Origin: Clostridiales bacterium
Lineage (GTDB): Bacteria; Bacillota; Clostridia; Christensenellales; Aristaeellaceae
Assembly (NCBI GenBank): GCA_016930575.1
Contig: JAFGGL010000036.1
Span: 33,516 to 97,515 of the forward strand
DNA: 64,000 nt
Direction: 5' to 3'
Shown: positions 16,727 to 26,258 of the stretch, piece after piece
Layout: each line of letters starts with the position of its first letter
How positions within the stretch are numbered: position 1 is the first letter of the stretch
Position numbers and translations under genes: made by a program
Notes under the pieces: model-generated
Told to the model about the DNA's origin: nothing
Databases searched by the model: none
What the model saw: only the letters and a program-made list of their open reading frames with translations

Positions 16727-19081
16727 ATGAATAAAACGCGTGAGTTTCGTGTGCTGGAATTTGATAAGATCAGAGAAAAACTCGCCGCATACAGCGTTAC
16801 GCCGCTTGGCGCTGCGCTTTGCCTGGGGTTGAAGCCGGAATCTGATTTTGATCAGGTGAACCATGCACTCAATGAAACGCAGGAAGCGGTCACGCTGACC
16901 GAATATACAAACGGGAATCCTATCCGCACATTTGAGAACGTATCCGACGAGCTGCAGCTGGCCCGCAAGGGCGCGATGCTTTCGCCGCGGTCGCTTCTCA
17001 ATATCGCGGGCTGCATGGCGGCAGCCAGGGCGGCTCGTGTCATGCTGCAAAAAGATGACGTACGAACGCCTATACTCACCTCCCTCGCCTCGCTGATCAC
17101 CGTTAACCAGGCGCTGGAGCAGGAGATCACAGGCGCGATACTCGGCGACGAGGAGATCGCCGACCGCGCGTCGGCGGAGCTTGCGCAGATCCGCAAAAAG
17201 ATGCGCATCGTCAGCGACCGGGTGCGCGATAAACTGAACGGCATCATCCGCGGTTCCGGCTACGCCAAATTCCTGCAGGAATCCATCATCACCGTGCGCA
17301 ACGGGCGCTACTGCGTGCCGGTCAAGGCCGAGTTTCGCGGGAGCGTACCGGGGCTTGTGCACGACCAGAGTTCGACGGGCGCGACGCTGTTCATCGAGCC
17401 GATGAGCGTGGTGGAACTCGGCAATGATTTGAAGCAACTCCAGGCGCAGGAGCAAAAAGAGATCACCCGCATCCTCCAGGCGCTTACCGATCAGGTCGGC
17501 GCTTATGCCGACGAACTGACGAGCAATATCGATATTCTTGCGAAGCTGGATTTCGCCTTCGCCAAGGCTATGCTTGCCAGGAACATGGACGCGGTGCAGC
17601 CTGAAATCAACGCCAACGGTTTCATCAGCATCATCCGCGGTAGGCACCCGCTGCTGGATCCGCAAACCGTCGTGCCCTGTAACATTTATATTGGGAAAGG
17701 GTTCACCACGCTGGTTATTACAGGCCCCAACACCGGCGGCAAAACCGTGACTCTGAAGACCGTCGGGCTGCTCACGTTGATGATGCAGTCCGGTCTGCAC
17801 GTTCCCGCTGAGACCGGCACGGAGCTCGCGGTGTTTGACCATGTATACGCCGATATCGGCGACGAGCAGTCCATCGAGCAGTCGCTGTCCACCTTCTCCG
17901 GGCATATGAAGAACATCGTGGAGATTTTGGATCAGGTGCGGGGAAACGACCTGGCGCTGTTTGACGAACTCGGCGCGGGCACCGATCCCACCGAAGGCGC
18001 GGCACTGGCGCAGACCATACTCATGTTTATGCTCGATCGCTCCATCCGCACGCTCGCGACCACGCATTACAGCGAGCTGAAGGTATTCGCGATGTCCACC
18101 GAGGGTGCGGAAAACGCCAGCGTGGAGTTCGATATCGAAACCCTGCGCCCCACGTTCCGCCTGTCTATCGGCATTCCGGGCAAATCCAACGCCTTTGAGA
18201 TCAGCCACAAACTCGGTTTAGACGCTGAACTGATCGAAAACGCCAGGGAGCTACTTTCCAAAAACGACGTACGCTTTGAAGACGTCATCGCAAACGCGGA
18301 ATACCACCGCGGCGTCGCCGAAAAGGAGCGCGCCATCGCAGAAACAGCCCGCCAGGAGACCGTTCGCCTGCGCGATGAGGCGGAAAAGCTGCGCGACCGG
18401 ATCGAGGACAAGCGCAGCGAAAACATCCGCCGCGCCAGGGACGACGCCAAGCGCATCCTGGAAAACGCGAAAAAAGAAGCGGAAGTCGTCCTTGCCGACC
18501 TCAAGAAGATGCGCAAGAACGCCTCCGCGCCGGACGCGGAAGCGATCGCCCTGCGCAAGCGTCTCAACGACGGCATTGACAAGCTGAGCGAGGAACTGAC
18601 GAGAGAAACCGTCTCCACGCATCAGGCGCCCATGACCGTGCGCGTCGGCGAGCATGTGGAAATCGTGCACCTGAAAACCAGGGGCACCGTTTTAAGCCTT
18701 CCCAACAGCAAGGGCGAGGTGGAGGTCCAGGCGGGCATCCTCAAGGTGAAAGCGCATATTAGCCAGCTCCGCGTTTTGGAAACCAAACAGAAGAAACAGT
18801 CCGCCGTCAACGCCAGGACCGGCGCGCTGACCCGTAACGTTCCGCTGGAACTGGATATACGAGGGCATGCGGTCGACGAGGCGTTGCCGGAGATCGACCG
18901 CTATCTGGACGAAGCGATACTCGCCGGCATGCACGAGGTGAACATCATCCACGGCAAGGGGACCGGCGTGCTGCGCAGGGGCGTGCAGCAGCATCTGAAA
19001 ACGCACATGAATGTAAAAACATACCGCCTCGGCGCATACGGCGAAGGAGAAGACGGCGTGACTGTGGTAACGTTAAAATGA
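16727..19081 (+). CDS. mutS2: Endonuclease MutS2 with Smr domain
   Basis: Walker A TGPNTGGKTVTLKTVGLL, LFDELGAGTDPTEGAALA, C-terminal Smr LDIRGHAVDEALPEIDRYLDEA...IIHGKGTGVLRRGVQQHL. Confidence 0.96.
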   Translation: MNKTREFRVLEFDKIREKLAAYSVTPLGAALCLGLKPESDFDQVNHALNETQEAVTLTEYTNGNPIRTFENVSDELQLARKGAMLSPRSLLNIAGCMAAARAARVMLQKDDVRTPILTSLASLITVNQALEQEITGAILGDEEIADRASAELAQIRKKMRIVSDRVRDKLNGIIRGSGYAKFLQESIITVRNGRYCVPVKAEFRGSVPGLVHDQSSTGATLFIEPMSVVELGNDLKQLQAQEQKEITRILQALTDQVGAYADELTSNIDILAKLDFAFAKAMLARNMDAVQPEINANGFISIIRGRHPLLDPQTVVPCNIYIGKGFTTLVITGPNTGGKTVTLKTVGLLTLMMQSGLHVPAETGTELAVFDHVYADIGDEQSIEQSLSTFSGHMKNIVEILDQVRGNDLALFDELGAGTDPTEGAALAQTILMFMLDRSIRTLATTHYSELKVFAMSTEGAENASVEFDIETLRPTFRLSIGIPGKSNAFEISHKLGLDAELIENARELLSKNDVRFEDVIANAEYHRGVAEKERAIAETARQETVRLRDEAEKLRDRIEDKRSENIRRARDDAKRILENAKKEAEVVLADLKKMRKNASAPDAEAIALRKRLNDGIDKLSEELTRETVSTHQAPMTVRVGEHVEIVHLKTRGTVLSLPNSKGEVEVQAGILKVKAHISQLRVLETKQKKQSAVNARTGALTRNVPLELDIRGHAVDEALPEIDRYLDEAILAGMHEVNIIHGKGTGVLRRGVQQHLKTHMNVKTYRLGAYGEGEDGVTVVTLK

Positions 19082-19108
19082 CCGTGAAAAGGTAAAGGAG
19101 TATCAATC

Positions 19109-19807
19109 ATGGATACGCAAAGCATACTTTTGGTCGACGATGATCAGAACGTAAGCCACCTGATCCGCCTCTATCTGGAAAAGGAAGGATATCAGGTATA
19201 CGAAGCTTCTCGGGGCGACGATGGCATTGCAGCGTTCAAGCAGCATTCCCCTTCGCTGGTGCTTTTGGATATTATGCTCCCGGGCATCGACGGGCTGGAC
19301 GTGCTGCGCGAGATACGTAAAACCAGCAAGGTCCCCGTGATCATGCTGACGGCGAAGGATGAAACTTTCGACAAGGTGCTGGGATTGGAGCTCGGCGCCG
19401 ACGACTACATAACAAAACCGTTTAAGAACAAGGAACTCGTTGCCCGCGTAAAAGCCGTGCTCCGGCGCACCCGCGACAGCGAGGAAACCAAGGAAGTCTC
19501 GGACATGCTGCAGTTTCCTAAACTCACCGTCAGCCTGCAAAGCTATGAGGTGACCTTTAGGGACAAGGCGGTGGAAATGCCGCCCAAGGAACTGGAACTG
19601 CTGCATTATCTGGCGTCGCACCCGAATATAGTGTTTACCAGGGAACAGCTTCTGCAGCGCGTGTGGGGTTTCGACTTCTATGGCGACAGCCGCACGGTGG
19701 ATGTACACGTCAAGCGGCTCAGGGAGAAACTGACGGACTGCGAGCAGTACGGCTGGGAGATCCATACGGTATGGCGCGTCGGATACAAGTTCGAGATCAA
19801 ACGGTAA
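19109..19807 (+). CDS. OmpR/PhoB-family response regulator
   Basis: ILLVDDDQNVSHLIRLYLEKEGY...LLDIMLPGIDGLDVLREIR; winged-helix C-terminus. Confidence 0.95.
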   Translation: MDTQSILLVDDDQNVSHLIRLYLEKEGYQVYEASRGDDGIAAFKQHSPSLVLLDIMLPGIDGLDVLREIRKTSKVPVIMLTAKDETFDKVLGLELGADDYITKPFKNKELVARVKAVLRRTRDSEETKEVSDMLQFPKLTVSLQSYEVTFRDKAVEMPPKELELLHYLASHPNIVFTREQLLQRVWGFDFYGDSRTVDVHVKRLREKLTDCEQYGWEIHTVWRVGYKFEIKR

Positions 19808-19820
19808 CAAGGTGAAATGA

Positions 19821-21305
19821 ATGTTTAACGAACTGTTTTCAAAACTGTTTCTGATATTACTGGTCATCGTACTGGTCGTTGTGCTGATCGGCGCCGGTTT
19901 TTCGGCGTATACGATACGCAACAACATGATCGAAAGCCGGATGGAGCACCTGCTGCTGCAGGCGCGCGAGATCGCGCACCTGGTCAGCCAGGAGACCGAT
20001 GCGAAACTCAACCAGTATCTGGATGTGGAAAGCTCCTTTGCGCAGTATTTGCAATGGAAGGCCAACCGAGTATACAGTGATTACAGTGCATATATCCTGA
20101 TCGTCGACCGCAACGGGCGAATCCTCAACAACATCAACAAAGTACTGTTGAAGAGCCCCGATACCGTATCGGATCTGACGGTCAACGATATCCGGGGCGC
20201 GCTGCGTGACGTGCTCTCCGGCAGGGAAGTGATCACCAAAATCGTAAACGAAGCCGACGGCACCGTGTTTACGGTCGCTGTGCCGATGACCGAGAACGAA
20301 CTCGTACTGGGCGCTGTGTTTATCCATACCGGGGCGCAGATCATCGAAACGGAATACAGGGATATCGTCATACAGATCATCCTGGGCTTTCTGATCGCCG
20401 CGGTGCTGGCGCTCGTGTTCGCGGTATTCTTCACCCGCAGCATCGTAAAGCCCCTGACCACGATGACCAAGGCGGCCGAAACAATGAGCCAGGGCGATTT
20501 CTCCGTGCGCACGGACGCATCGGGTTTTTATGAGGTTGACAATCTCGCGCGATCTTTCAACATCATGGCAAGCAAGCTTAACATGATCGAAGACAGCCGG
20601 CGGGAATTTGTCGGCAACGTCAGCCACGAGCTGCGAAGCCCGATCACCAGCATCCACGGTTACGTGGACGGCATGCTGGACGGCACGATACCCGAGGAGG
20701 AATTTCCCAAATATCTGCGTATCGTCAGCGACGAGACCATGCGGATGAAGCGTCTGATCGCCGACCTGCTTGAGCTGAGCCGCATGGAGGACGGCGTATC
20801 GACACTCGACCAAAAGGACTACGATTTGCACGAATCCATCCGGAGGGTGCTGATCGGGCGTATGAACGATATCGATAAAAAGCATGTCCATTTGCATCTG
20901 GACTTCGGGGACGAGCCCTGCTACGTGTTTGCCGACCAGGCGAGAATAGAACAGGTGATTTTCAATATCACCGACAACGCGATCAAGTTCCTGCACAACG
21001 GCGGAAACTTGACAATCCGCACGGCGATGGTGCATGATATAGTGACTGTTTCGGTGCTGAACGACGGCGCATCCATCCTGCCGGAAGACCAGCCGCATGT
21101 GTTTGAACGCTTCTACAAATCGGATAAGGCGCACACCGTCGGCAAGGATTCGGGCACGGGGCTCGGTCTTAGCATCTGCAAGCGAATCGTCGAAATGCAC
21201 GGGCAAACCATCCGCCTCGTACCCACGCAAAAGGGCGCGGCGTTTGAGTTTACGCTCAGAAAAACTGTCGCGACGCGTAAACCGATTGCACGCAATACCG
21301 AGTGA
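19821..21305 (+). CDS. Sensor histidine kinase (HAMP, HisKA, HATPase)
   Basis: FVGNVSHELRSPITSIHGYVDGMLDGTI; DNAIKFLHNGGNL; GTGLGLSICKRIVEMHG. Confidence 0.96.
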   Translation: MFNELFSKLFLILLVIVLVVVLIGAGFSAYTIRNNMIESRMEHLLLQAREIAHLVSQETDAKLNQYLDVESSFAQYLQWKANRVYSDYSAYILIVDRNGRILNNINKVLLKSPDTVSDLTVNDIRGALRDVLSGREVITKIVNEADGTVFTVAVPMTENELVLGAVFIHTGAQIIETEYRDIVIQIILGFLIAAVLALVFAVFFTRSIVKPLTTMTKAAETMSQGDFSVRTDASGFYEVDNLARSFNIMASKLNMIEDSRREFVGNVSHELRSPITSIHGYVDGMLDGTIPEEEFPKYLRIVSDETMRMKRLIADLLELSRMEDGVSTLDQKDYDLHESIRRVLIGRMNDIDKKHVHLHLDFGDEPCYVFADQARIEQVIFNITDNAIKFLHNGGNLTIRTAMVHDIVTVSVLNDGASILPEDQPHVFERFYKSDKAHTVGKDSGTGLGLSICKRIVEMHGQTIRLVPTQKGAAFEFTLRKTVATRKPIARNTE

Positions 21306-21329
21306 AGACAGGGAAGGAGAGTACCGGAT

Positions 21330-21839
21330 ATGGAGCGGCATATCTTCTTGGTGGGTATGCCCGGAAGCGGCAAAAGCGCGCTGGGACGGCGCGTCGCGCT
21401 TGAGATTCAGATGCCATATCTGGACACGGACGCCTACCTTTCCGAGATCACCGGCATGAACACCGCGCAGATCTACGAGGCCTTCGGCGAGGACGCATTC
21501 CGAGACGGCGAAACCAATCTGCTGCGCGCGCTGATCAACGCGACGCCGGGCATCATCTCCACCGGCGGCGGCACGGTACTGCGGGAGGAAAACCAGAAAA
21601 TCATGCGGGCGCAGGGGTACATCGTGCTCATCGACCGCCCGATCGACGATATACTCATGGACATTCGCGCAGAAAAACGTCCGCTCCTTGCGCAGAAAGG
21701 CCGGGAAGAGATCGCGCGCATTTACGACGAACGCATTCCGATATACCGGCAGATCGCCGATGTTGTACTGGACAACGGCAACGGATTCCACAACGGACTG
21801 GCCGCTCTTTCAAGTATCGCCAGGCGGCTGAGAGTCTGA
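21330..21839 (+). CDS. aroK: Shikimate kinase
   Basis: IFLVGMPGSGKSALGRRVALEIQMPYLDTDAYLSEITGM; STGGGTVLREENQ. Confidence 0.9.
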   Translation: MERHIFLVGMPGSGKSALGRRVALEIQMPYLDTDAYLSEITGMNTAQIYEAFGEDAFRDGETNLLRALINATPGIISTGGGTVLREENQKIMRAQGYIVLIDRPIDDILMDIRAEKRPLLAQKGREEIARIYDERIPIYRQIADVVLDNGNGFHNGLAALSSIARRLRV

Positions 21840-21908
21840 CAATCAAACGCTCCCCGGTCATGTACGACGACCGGGATTTATCATATCCGAAATAATAGGA
21901 GGTATCTT

Positions 21909-22700
21909 ATGAACCACTTTACCGTCACCCAGCCTTTGCCGGACGTCTGGCACATACAGGACGTCGGACAGGTGTGCTTTACATTGATTCGCGGGGAAAA
22001 GGACACGCTGCTGTTCGATACCGGCATGGGCTTTTACGATGTGGCTTCGTGCGTGGCTCCCTATGTGCGAGGAAAACTGCACGTGGTGTTCTCGCACGCG
22101 CATTACGACCATACCTGCGGCCAGCATTACTTCGCCGAATCGTTCGTACATCCCGACGATTTGAACCGCTGCCGTAAAACCGTTGACCGCAGGCATCGCG
22201 CACTGACGCTGAAACGGGCGCGTGCGCGCGGTATTCTGGAAGACGCCTATCCGGCGGAGCAGTTTGTAAACGGGACGCCGGAGACGGTCAAGCCGCTGAC
22301 AGAGATGTCGATAGACCTGGGTGGTCTGGAGGTGCGGTTCCTGCTTTCGCCGGGGCACACCAAGGGTTCCATCGTTGCTTATATCGAAAAGAAATCGCTG
22401 CTTCTGACCGGCGATACCTGGAATCCGCATACCTGGCTGTTTTTTCCGGAATGCCAGCCGCTGGCCGTCTATACCAGGACCGTACGGCATCTGCGCAACC
22501 TGCAGGCGGAGCATGTGCTGCGCTCCCATGACGCCTCCATGGTTTCGATGGAACAGTTCAGGGCCTACGCCGACGGATTGAGCGAAGAGACCTTCTCTCA
22601 AGCGGAACCCTGCCCTGTTCCCCCGTATACGCATATCCACACTTATTGCTGCTATCCCGAGCCGGAGAGTAAACTGGTGTTCAACGGGGACAAACGCTGA
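21909..22700 (+). CDS. MBL-fold metallohydrolase
   Basis: LLFDTGMGFYDV, FSHAHYDHTCGQHYF, LLSPGHTKGSIVAYIEKKSLLLTGDT. Confidence 0.92.
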   Translation: MNHFTVTQPLPDVWHIQDVGQVCFTLIRGEKDTLLFDTGMGFYDVASCVAPYVRGKLHVVFSHAHYDHTCGQHYFAESFVHPDDLNRCRKTVDRRHRALTLKRARARGILEDAYPAEQFVNGTPETVKPLTEMSIDLGGLEVRFLLSPGHTKGSIVAYIEKKSLLLTGDTWNPHTWLFFPECQPLAVYTRTVRHLRNLQAEHVLRSHDASMVSMEQFRAYADGLSEETFSQAEPCPVPPYTHIHTYCCYPEPESKLVFNGDKR

Positions 22701-22711
22701 ACAATGAATAT

Positions 22712-22744
22712 CCAAAAACCCCTGAGAATTCCTCAGGGGTTTTA
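22712..22744. terminator. Bidirectional terminator between the MBL hydrolase and tRNA-Val
   Basis: AAAAACCCCTGAG-AATTC-CTCAGGGGTTTTA. Confidence 0.85.
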
Positions 22745-22821
22745 TGGTGGGATTAAATGGGCTCGAACCATCGACCTCCACGATGTCAACGTGGCACTCT
22801 AACCAACTGAGCTATAATCCC
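22745..22821 (-). tRNA. tRNA-Val (anticodon GAC), CCA encoded
   Basis: Reverse complement GGGATTATAGCTCAGTTGGTTAGAGTGCCACGTTGACATCGTGGAGGTCGATGGTTCGAGCCCATTTAATCCCACCA folds as a cloverleaf; anticodon loop TTGACAT. Confidence 0.95.
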
Positions 22822-22926
22822 CCGCTGTTTTCAGCCAAGTTATCGTAGCATAGTTTGATTTTTTTTGCAAGCTTGACAGGACAAGTTCCGTATGTATGCG
22901 AACGGTAAAAAGCTTCGTCTGCCGGA

Positions 22927-22955
22927 TTGATATTGCACGGGTCTCGGATTATAAT
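22927..22955 (+). promoter_or_regulatory. Candidate promoter for the sortase gene
   Basis: TTGATA-17 nt-TATAAT. Confidence 0.6.
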
Positions 22956-22988
22956 AGAATAGATACAATCAAAACACGGGAGGCGAAG

Positions 22989-23978
22989 ATGCGGATGGAC
23001 AGAAAGAGACGGACGGATAAATATATTGCGCCCGCCGCTCCGCCTTCCGCATCAGCCGCACCGCCGCGGGAAAAGAAAGCCGCATATTCGCATCAGGTGC
23101 AGGGATACCGCCCGGAGGAAGAAAAGCGTCCCAAAAAACGTAAAAGTGCGATCTACATTATCGTGCTTGCCGTCCTTTCGGCCGTGTTCGTATACGCGTC
23201 GGCTCAGCTCGTTATATACCTGGCGCACAGCCATCAGGCCAAGCAGGAAGAGCAGATGATTCAGCAAATGATCGCGGAAAACGAAACCGAGGAGGCACAA
23301 GCGGCAATCGCCGAACCCGATACTGCCCAAACCGCGGTCCCCGAACCAGGCGAACCTACAAAAGCGCCGCCACAACCGCGTACGTTCCGCCAGGCGGCGG
23401 AAAAGCCCGACGTGCTCATCCAGTTCACCAAGGCGCTGTCGCTCAATCCCGATACAATTGGGCAACTGAAGATGGGTGAATCGATCAACACCTATGTGGT
23501 GCAGCGCGACAACAGCTACTACCTGCGCCATTCCTTTTCGGGCGAGTACAGCTTCTCGGGCGCGATCTTCCTGGACGTCTCCTGTTCCATTTATCCGCAA
23601 AGCCGCAACCTGATCATCCACGGCCATAACATGCAGGACGGCACGGCGTTTGGCAAGCTGTCCCGGTTTGAAAACATCGATTATCTGAACAAGTATCCGT
23701 TCATCGAATTCTCGACGCTCTACGAATCCGCCCTCTATATCCCCTTTGCCGTCGTCTATTATTCCATCGATACGGATTCGGAGGAATATCTGGATATTTA
23801 TCAGATCAATATGATGACTGTCGGCGAGTTTGTCCGCTTCGTTTCCAAAGCGCAGATGATGTCAGAGTACCGCATCCCGGTTTACGTTGCCGGAGGGGAC
23901 AAAATACTCACCATCACGACCTGCACATCCGGAAACGACGATATGCGGTTCGCGGTATTCGCGGTCAAAAAGCAATAG
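22989..23978 (+). CDS. Class B sortase
   Basis: N-terminal TM; LIIHGHNMQDGTAFGKLSRF, LTITTCTSGNDDMRFAVFAVKK (catalytic His, Cys, Arg). Confidence 0.92.
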   Translation: MRMDRKRRTDKYIAPAAPPSASAAPPREKKAAYSHQVQGYRPEEEKRPKKRKSAIYIIVLAVLSAVFVYASAQLVIYLAHSHQAKQEEQMIQQMIAENETEEAQAAIAEPDTAQTAVPEPGEPTKAPPQPRTFRQAAEKPDVLIQFTKALSLNPDTIGQLKMGESINTYVVQRDNSYYLRHSFSGEYSFSGAIFLDVSCSIYPQSRNLIIHGHNMQDGTAFGKLSRFENIDYLNKYPFIEFSTLYESALYIPFAVVYYSIDTDSEEYLDIYQINMMTVGEFVRFVSKAQMMSEYRIPVYVAGGDKILTITTCTSGNDDMRFAVFAVKKQ

Positions 23979-23996
23979 CGTATAGGAGGGTCAACC

Positions 23997-26258
23997 GTGC
24001 CATTTGCCATTCATCCCTGGAAACTGATACAAACGGGATTGGATCTTGAAGCGATCCGCTTGTCGGAAAGCCTGATGTCCGCGGGCAACGGCTATATGGG
24101 CATGCGCGGGAATTTTGAGGAGGATTTTTCAGGCGATACCCATATCGGCACCTACATCGGCGGGGTATGGTTCCCCGACAAAACGCGCGTTGGCTGGTGG
24201 AAAAACGGATATCCCGAGTATTTCGGAAAGACGATCAACGCGGTGCGGATGAACGGCGTCCGTGTGCGCGTCGACGGCGAGACCGTCGATCTGGCCACGC
24301 TGCCCTGCGAGGATTACTTGGGCGAGCTGGATATGCAATCGGGCGTCATCAGCCGCAGCTTCACCGTGCAGACGCAGAAGGGGAAATCGCGGATCGCCGT
24401 CCGCCGCTTCCTCTCCGCCGCGCAGAAGGAACTGATGGCCGTATCCTATGCCGTCACGCCGGATCATGAGGCGGAGGTCGAGTGTATACCCTATCTGGAC
24501 GGGCGCGTGAAAAACCTGGACAGCAACTATGATGAGACCTTCTGGGAGATGCTCCAGGAAGAAGAGACCGAAAACGCCCTCGGACTGTTGGCGAAGACCA
24601 GGCAGAACACGTTCGGCACACCGCGTTTCGCCGTCGCCGCGGCGATGAGCGTGTGGGCGGACGAACTGGAATTGAAGGACAAAACGCTCAACGAAGGCTA
24701 TGTGGAAGCGTGCTATTCCGGAACCGTTCCCGCCAACCAAACGGCAAAGATCGAAAAATATGTTCTTTGTTTTACGGACCGCGACCAAAACGAGAAGTTG
24801 CTGATGACGCTTGCGCTGAAAGCCGCCGCCAGGGCGCGCGAGACGGGCTTTGAAAGCCTTTGTGAAACGCATTGCGGCGTATGGAGGGCGCGCTGGGCCG
24901 CCTGCGACGTGGAGATCCTGGGCGACGAAAAAGCGCAGCAGGGCATACGCTACAACCTTTATCAGCTGCTGAGCACCTATTCGGGCGACGATGCGCGTCT
25001 GAATATCGGCCCAAAGGGCTTCTCCGGCGAGAAGTACGGCGGCGGCGCCTATTGGGATACCGAGGGCTTTTGCTTTTCGATGTACATGGCGGTGGCCGGG
25101 GAGCATGTGGCCAGGCAATTGCTGCTTTACCGCCATATGCAGCTGGACGGCGCGTACCACAACGCGCGCATGCAGGGGCTTCCCGGCGCGCTGTTCCCCA
25201 TGGTCACCTTCACGGGCGTGGAATGCCACAACGAATGGGAGATCACTTTTGAGGAGATCCACCGTAACGCAGCGATTGCGCATGCGATTTTTGACTATTC
25301 AACATACACGGGGGATGAAGGATACGCGCTCAGCGAGGGGCTGGATGTGCTGTGCGGCATTGCGCGTTTCTACGCCGGCCGCGTTCACTTCAACAAGCGG
25401 CTGCAAAAGTATATGATCCACGGCGTGACCGGCCCAAATGAATACGAAAACAACGTCAACAACAACTGGTACACCAACCGCATGGCTGCCTGGAGTATCG
25501 CGTATTTCTGCGAGACGTATGAAAAAGCGTCCGAAGAGCGCAGGGATTCGCTTGGGATCGCTTCCGGCGAGATAAACCGTATGCGCGAAATATCCGAAAC
25601 CATGTACTACCCCGAGGATACGAAGAAGGGCGTTTTCATCCAGCACGATACCTTTTTGGACAAGGATCTCATGCCCGCGTCCGCGCTCACTGCGGAGGAC
25701 AGGCCCATCAACAAACGCTGGTCTTGGGACCGTATCCTGCGCTCGTGTTTTCTGAAGCAGGCCGACGTGCTGCAAGGATTGTATTTTTTGAATCACCTGT
25801 ATGATCTGGATACAAAGAAGCGCAATTTTGATTTTTACGAGCCGATGACCGTGCACGAATCAAGCCTCTCGCCCTGCGTGCACGCCATCCTGGCTGCGGA
25901 ACTCAAGTACCATGAAAAAGCCGTGGAGATGTTCGAGCGCACGGCAAGGCTGGATTTGGACAACATCAATCGCGACACGGACGACGGTCTGCACGTCACC
26001 AGCATGGCGGGCAGCTGGCTTTCGATCGTACACGGCTTTGCGGGCATGCGCACCGTGAACGGCCTGAGTTTCCGCCCCTTCCTACCCGGGAAGTGGAAAG
26101 GGTATGCCTTCCAATTGCTGTACCGCGGCAGGCGGCTGCGCGCGGAGATCGGACAAAAAAGCGTGAAACTCGTCCTTCTGGAGGGCGAAGCGCTCACGCT
26201 GCGATTGTATGATACATCCTATAAACTGAAAACCACGGTATCCGCCGCGCTGCAATGA
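23997..26258 (+). CDS. Glycoside hydrolase family 65 (maltose phosphorylase-like)
   Basis: ECHNEWEITFEEIHRNAAIAHAI, HGVTGPNEYENNVNNNWYTN, GLHVTSMAGSWLSIVHGFAGMR. Confidence 0.93.
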   Translation: MPFAIHPWKLIQTGLDLEAIRLSESLMSAGNGYMGMRGNFEEDFSGDTHIGTYIGGVWFPDKTRVGWWKNGYPEYFGKTINAVRMNGVRVRVDGETVDLATLPCEDYLGELDMQSGVISRSFTVQTQKGKSRIAVRRFLSAAQKELMAVSYAVTPDHEAEVECIPYLDGRVKNLDSNYDETFWEMLQEEETENALGLLAKTRQNTFGTPRFAVAAAMSVWADELELKDKTLNEGYVEACYSGTVPANQTAKIEKYVLCFTDRDQNEKLLMTLALKAAARARETGFESLCETHCGVWRARWAACDVEILGDEKAQQGIRYNLYQLLSTYSGDDARLNIGPKGFSGEKYGGGAYWDTEGFCFSMYMAVAGEHVARQLLLYRHMQLDGAYHNARMQGLPGALFPMVTFTGVECHNEWEITFEEIHRNAAIAHAIFDYSTYTGDEGYALSEGLDVLCGIARFYAGRVHFNKRLQKYMIHGVTGPNEYENNVNNNWYTNRMAAWSIAYFCETYEKASEERRDSLGIASGEINRMREISETMYYPEDTKKGVFIQHDTFLDKDLMPASALTAEDRPINKRWSWDRILRSCFLKQADVLQGLYFLNHLYDLDTKKRNFDFYEPMTVHESSLSPCVHAILAAELKYHEKAVEMFERTARLDLDNINRDTDDGLHVTSMAGSWLSIVHGFAGMRTVNGLSFRPFLPGKWKGYAFQLLYRGRRLRAEIGQKSVKLVLLEGEALTLRLYDTSYKLKTTVSAALQ

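Noticed and set aside
16706-18208. 500-aa minus-strand ORF opposite mutS2
   Set aside because: Antisense shadow; composition rich in H/R/Q and no domain signature
19857-21791. 644-aa minus-strand ORF opposite the histidine kinase
   Set aside because: Antisense shadow of a strong HAMP/HisKA gene in GC-rich DNA; no recognisable domain
21853-21877. CCCGGTC...GACCGGG inverted repeat after aroK as terminator
   Set aside because: Stem is clear but loop is 9 nt and the T tract is poor, so not called as a feature
22745-22988. tRNA-Val as an active integration site for a mobile element
   Set aside because: No integrase, no duplicated tRNA 3' end seen nearby, and flanking genes look chromosomal
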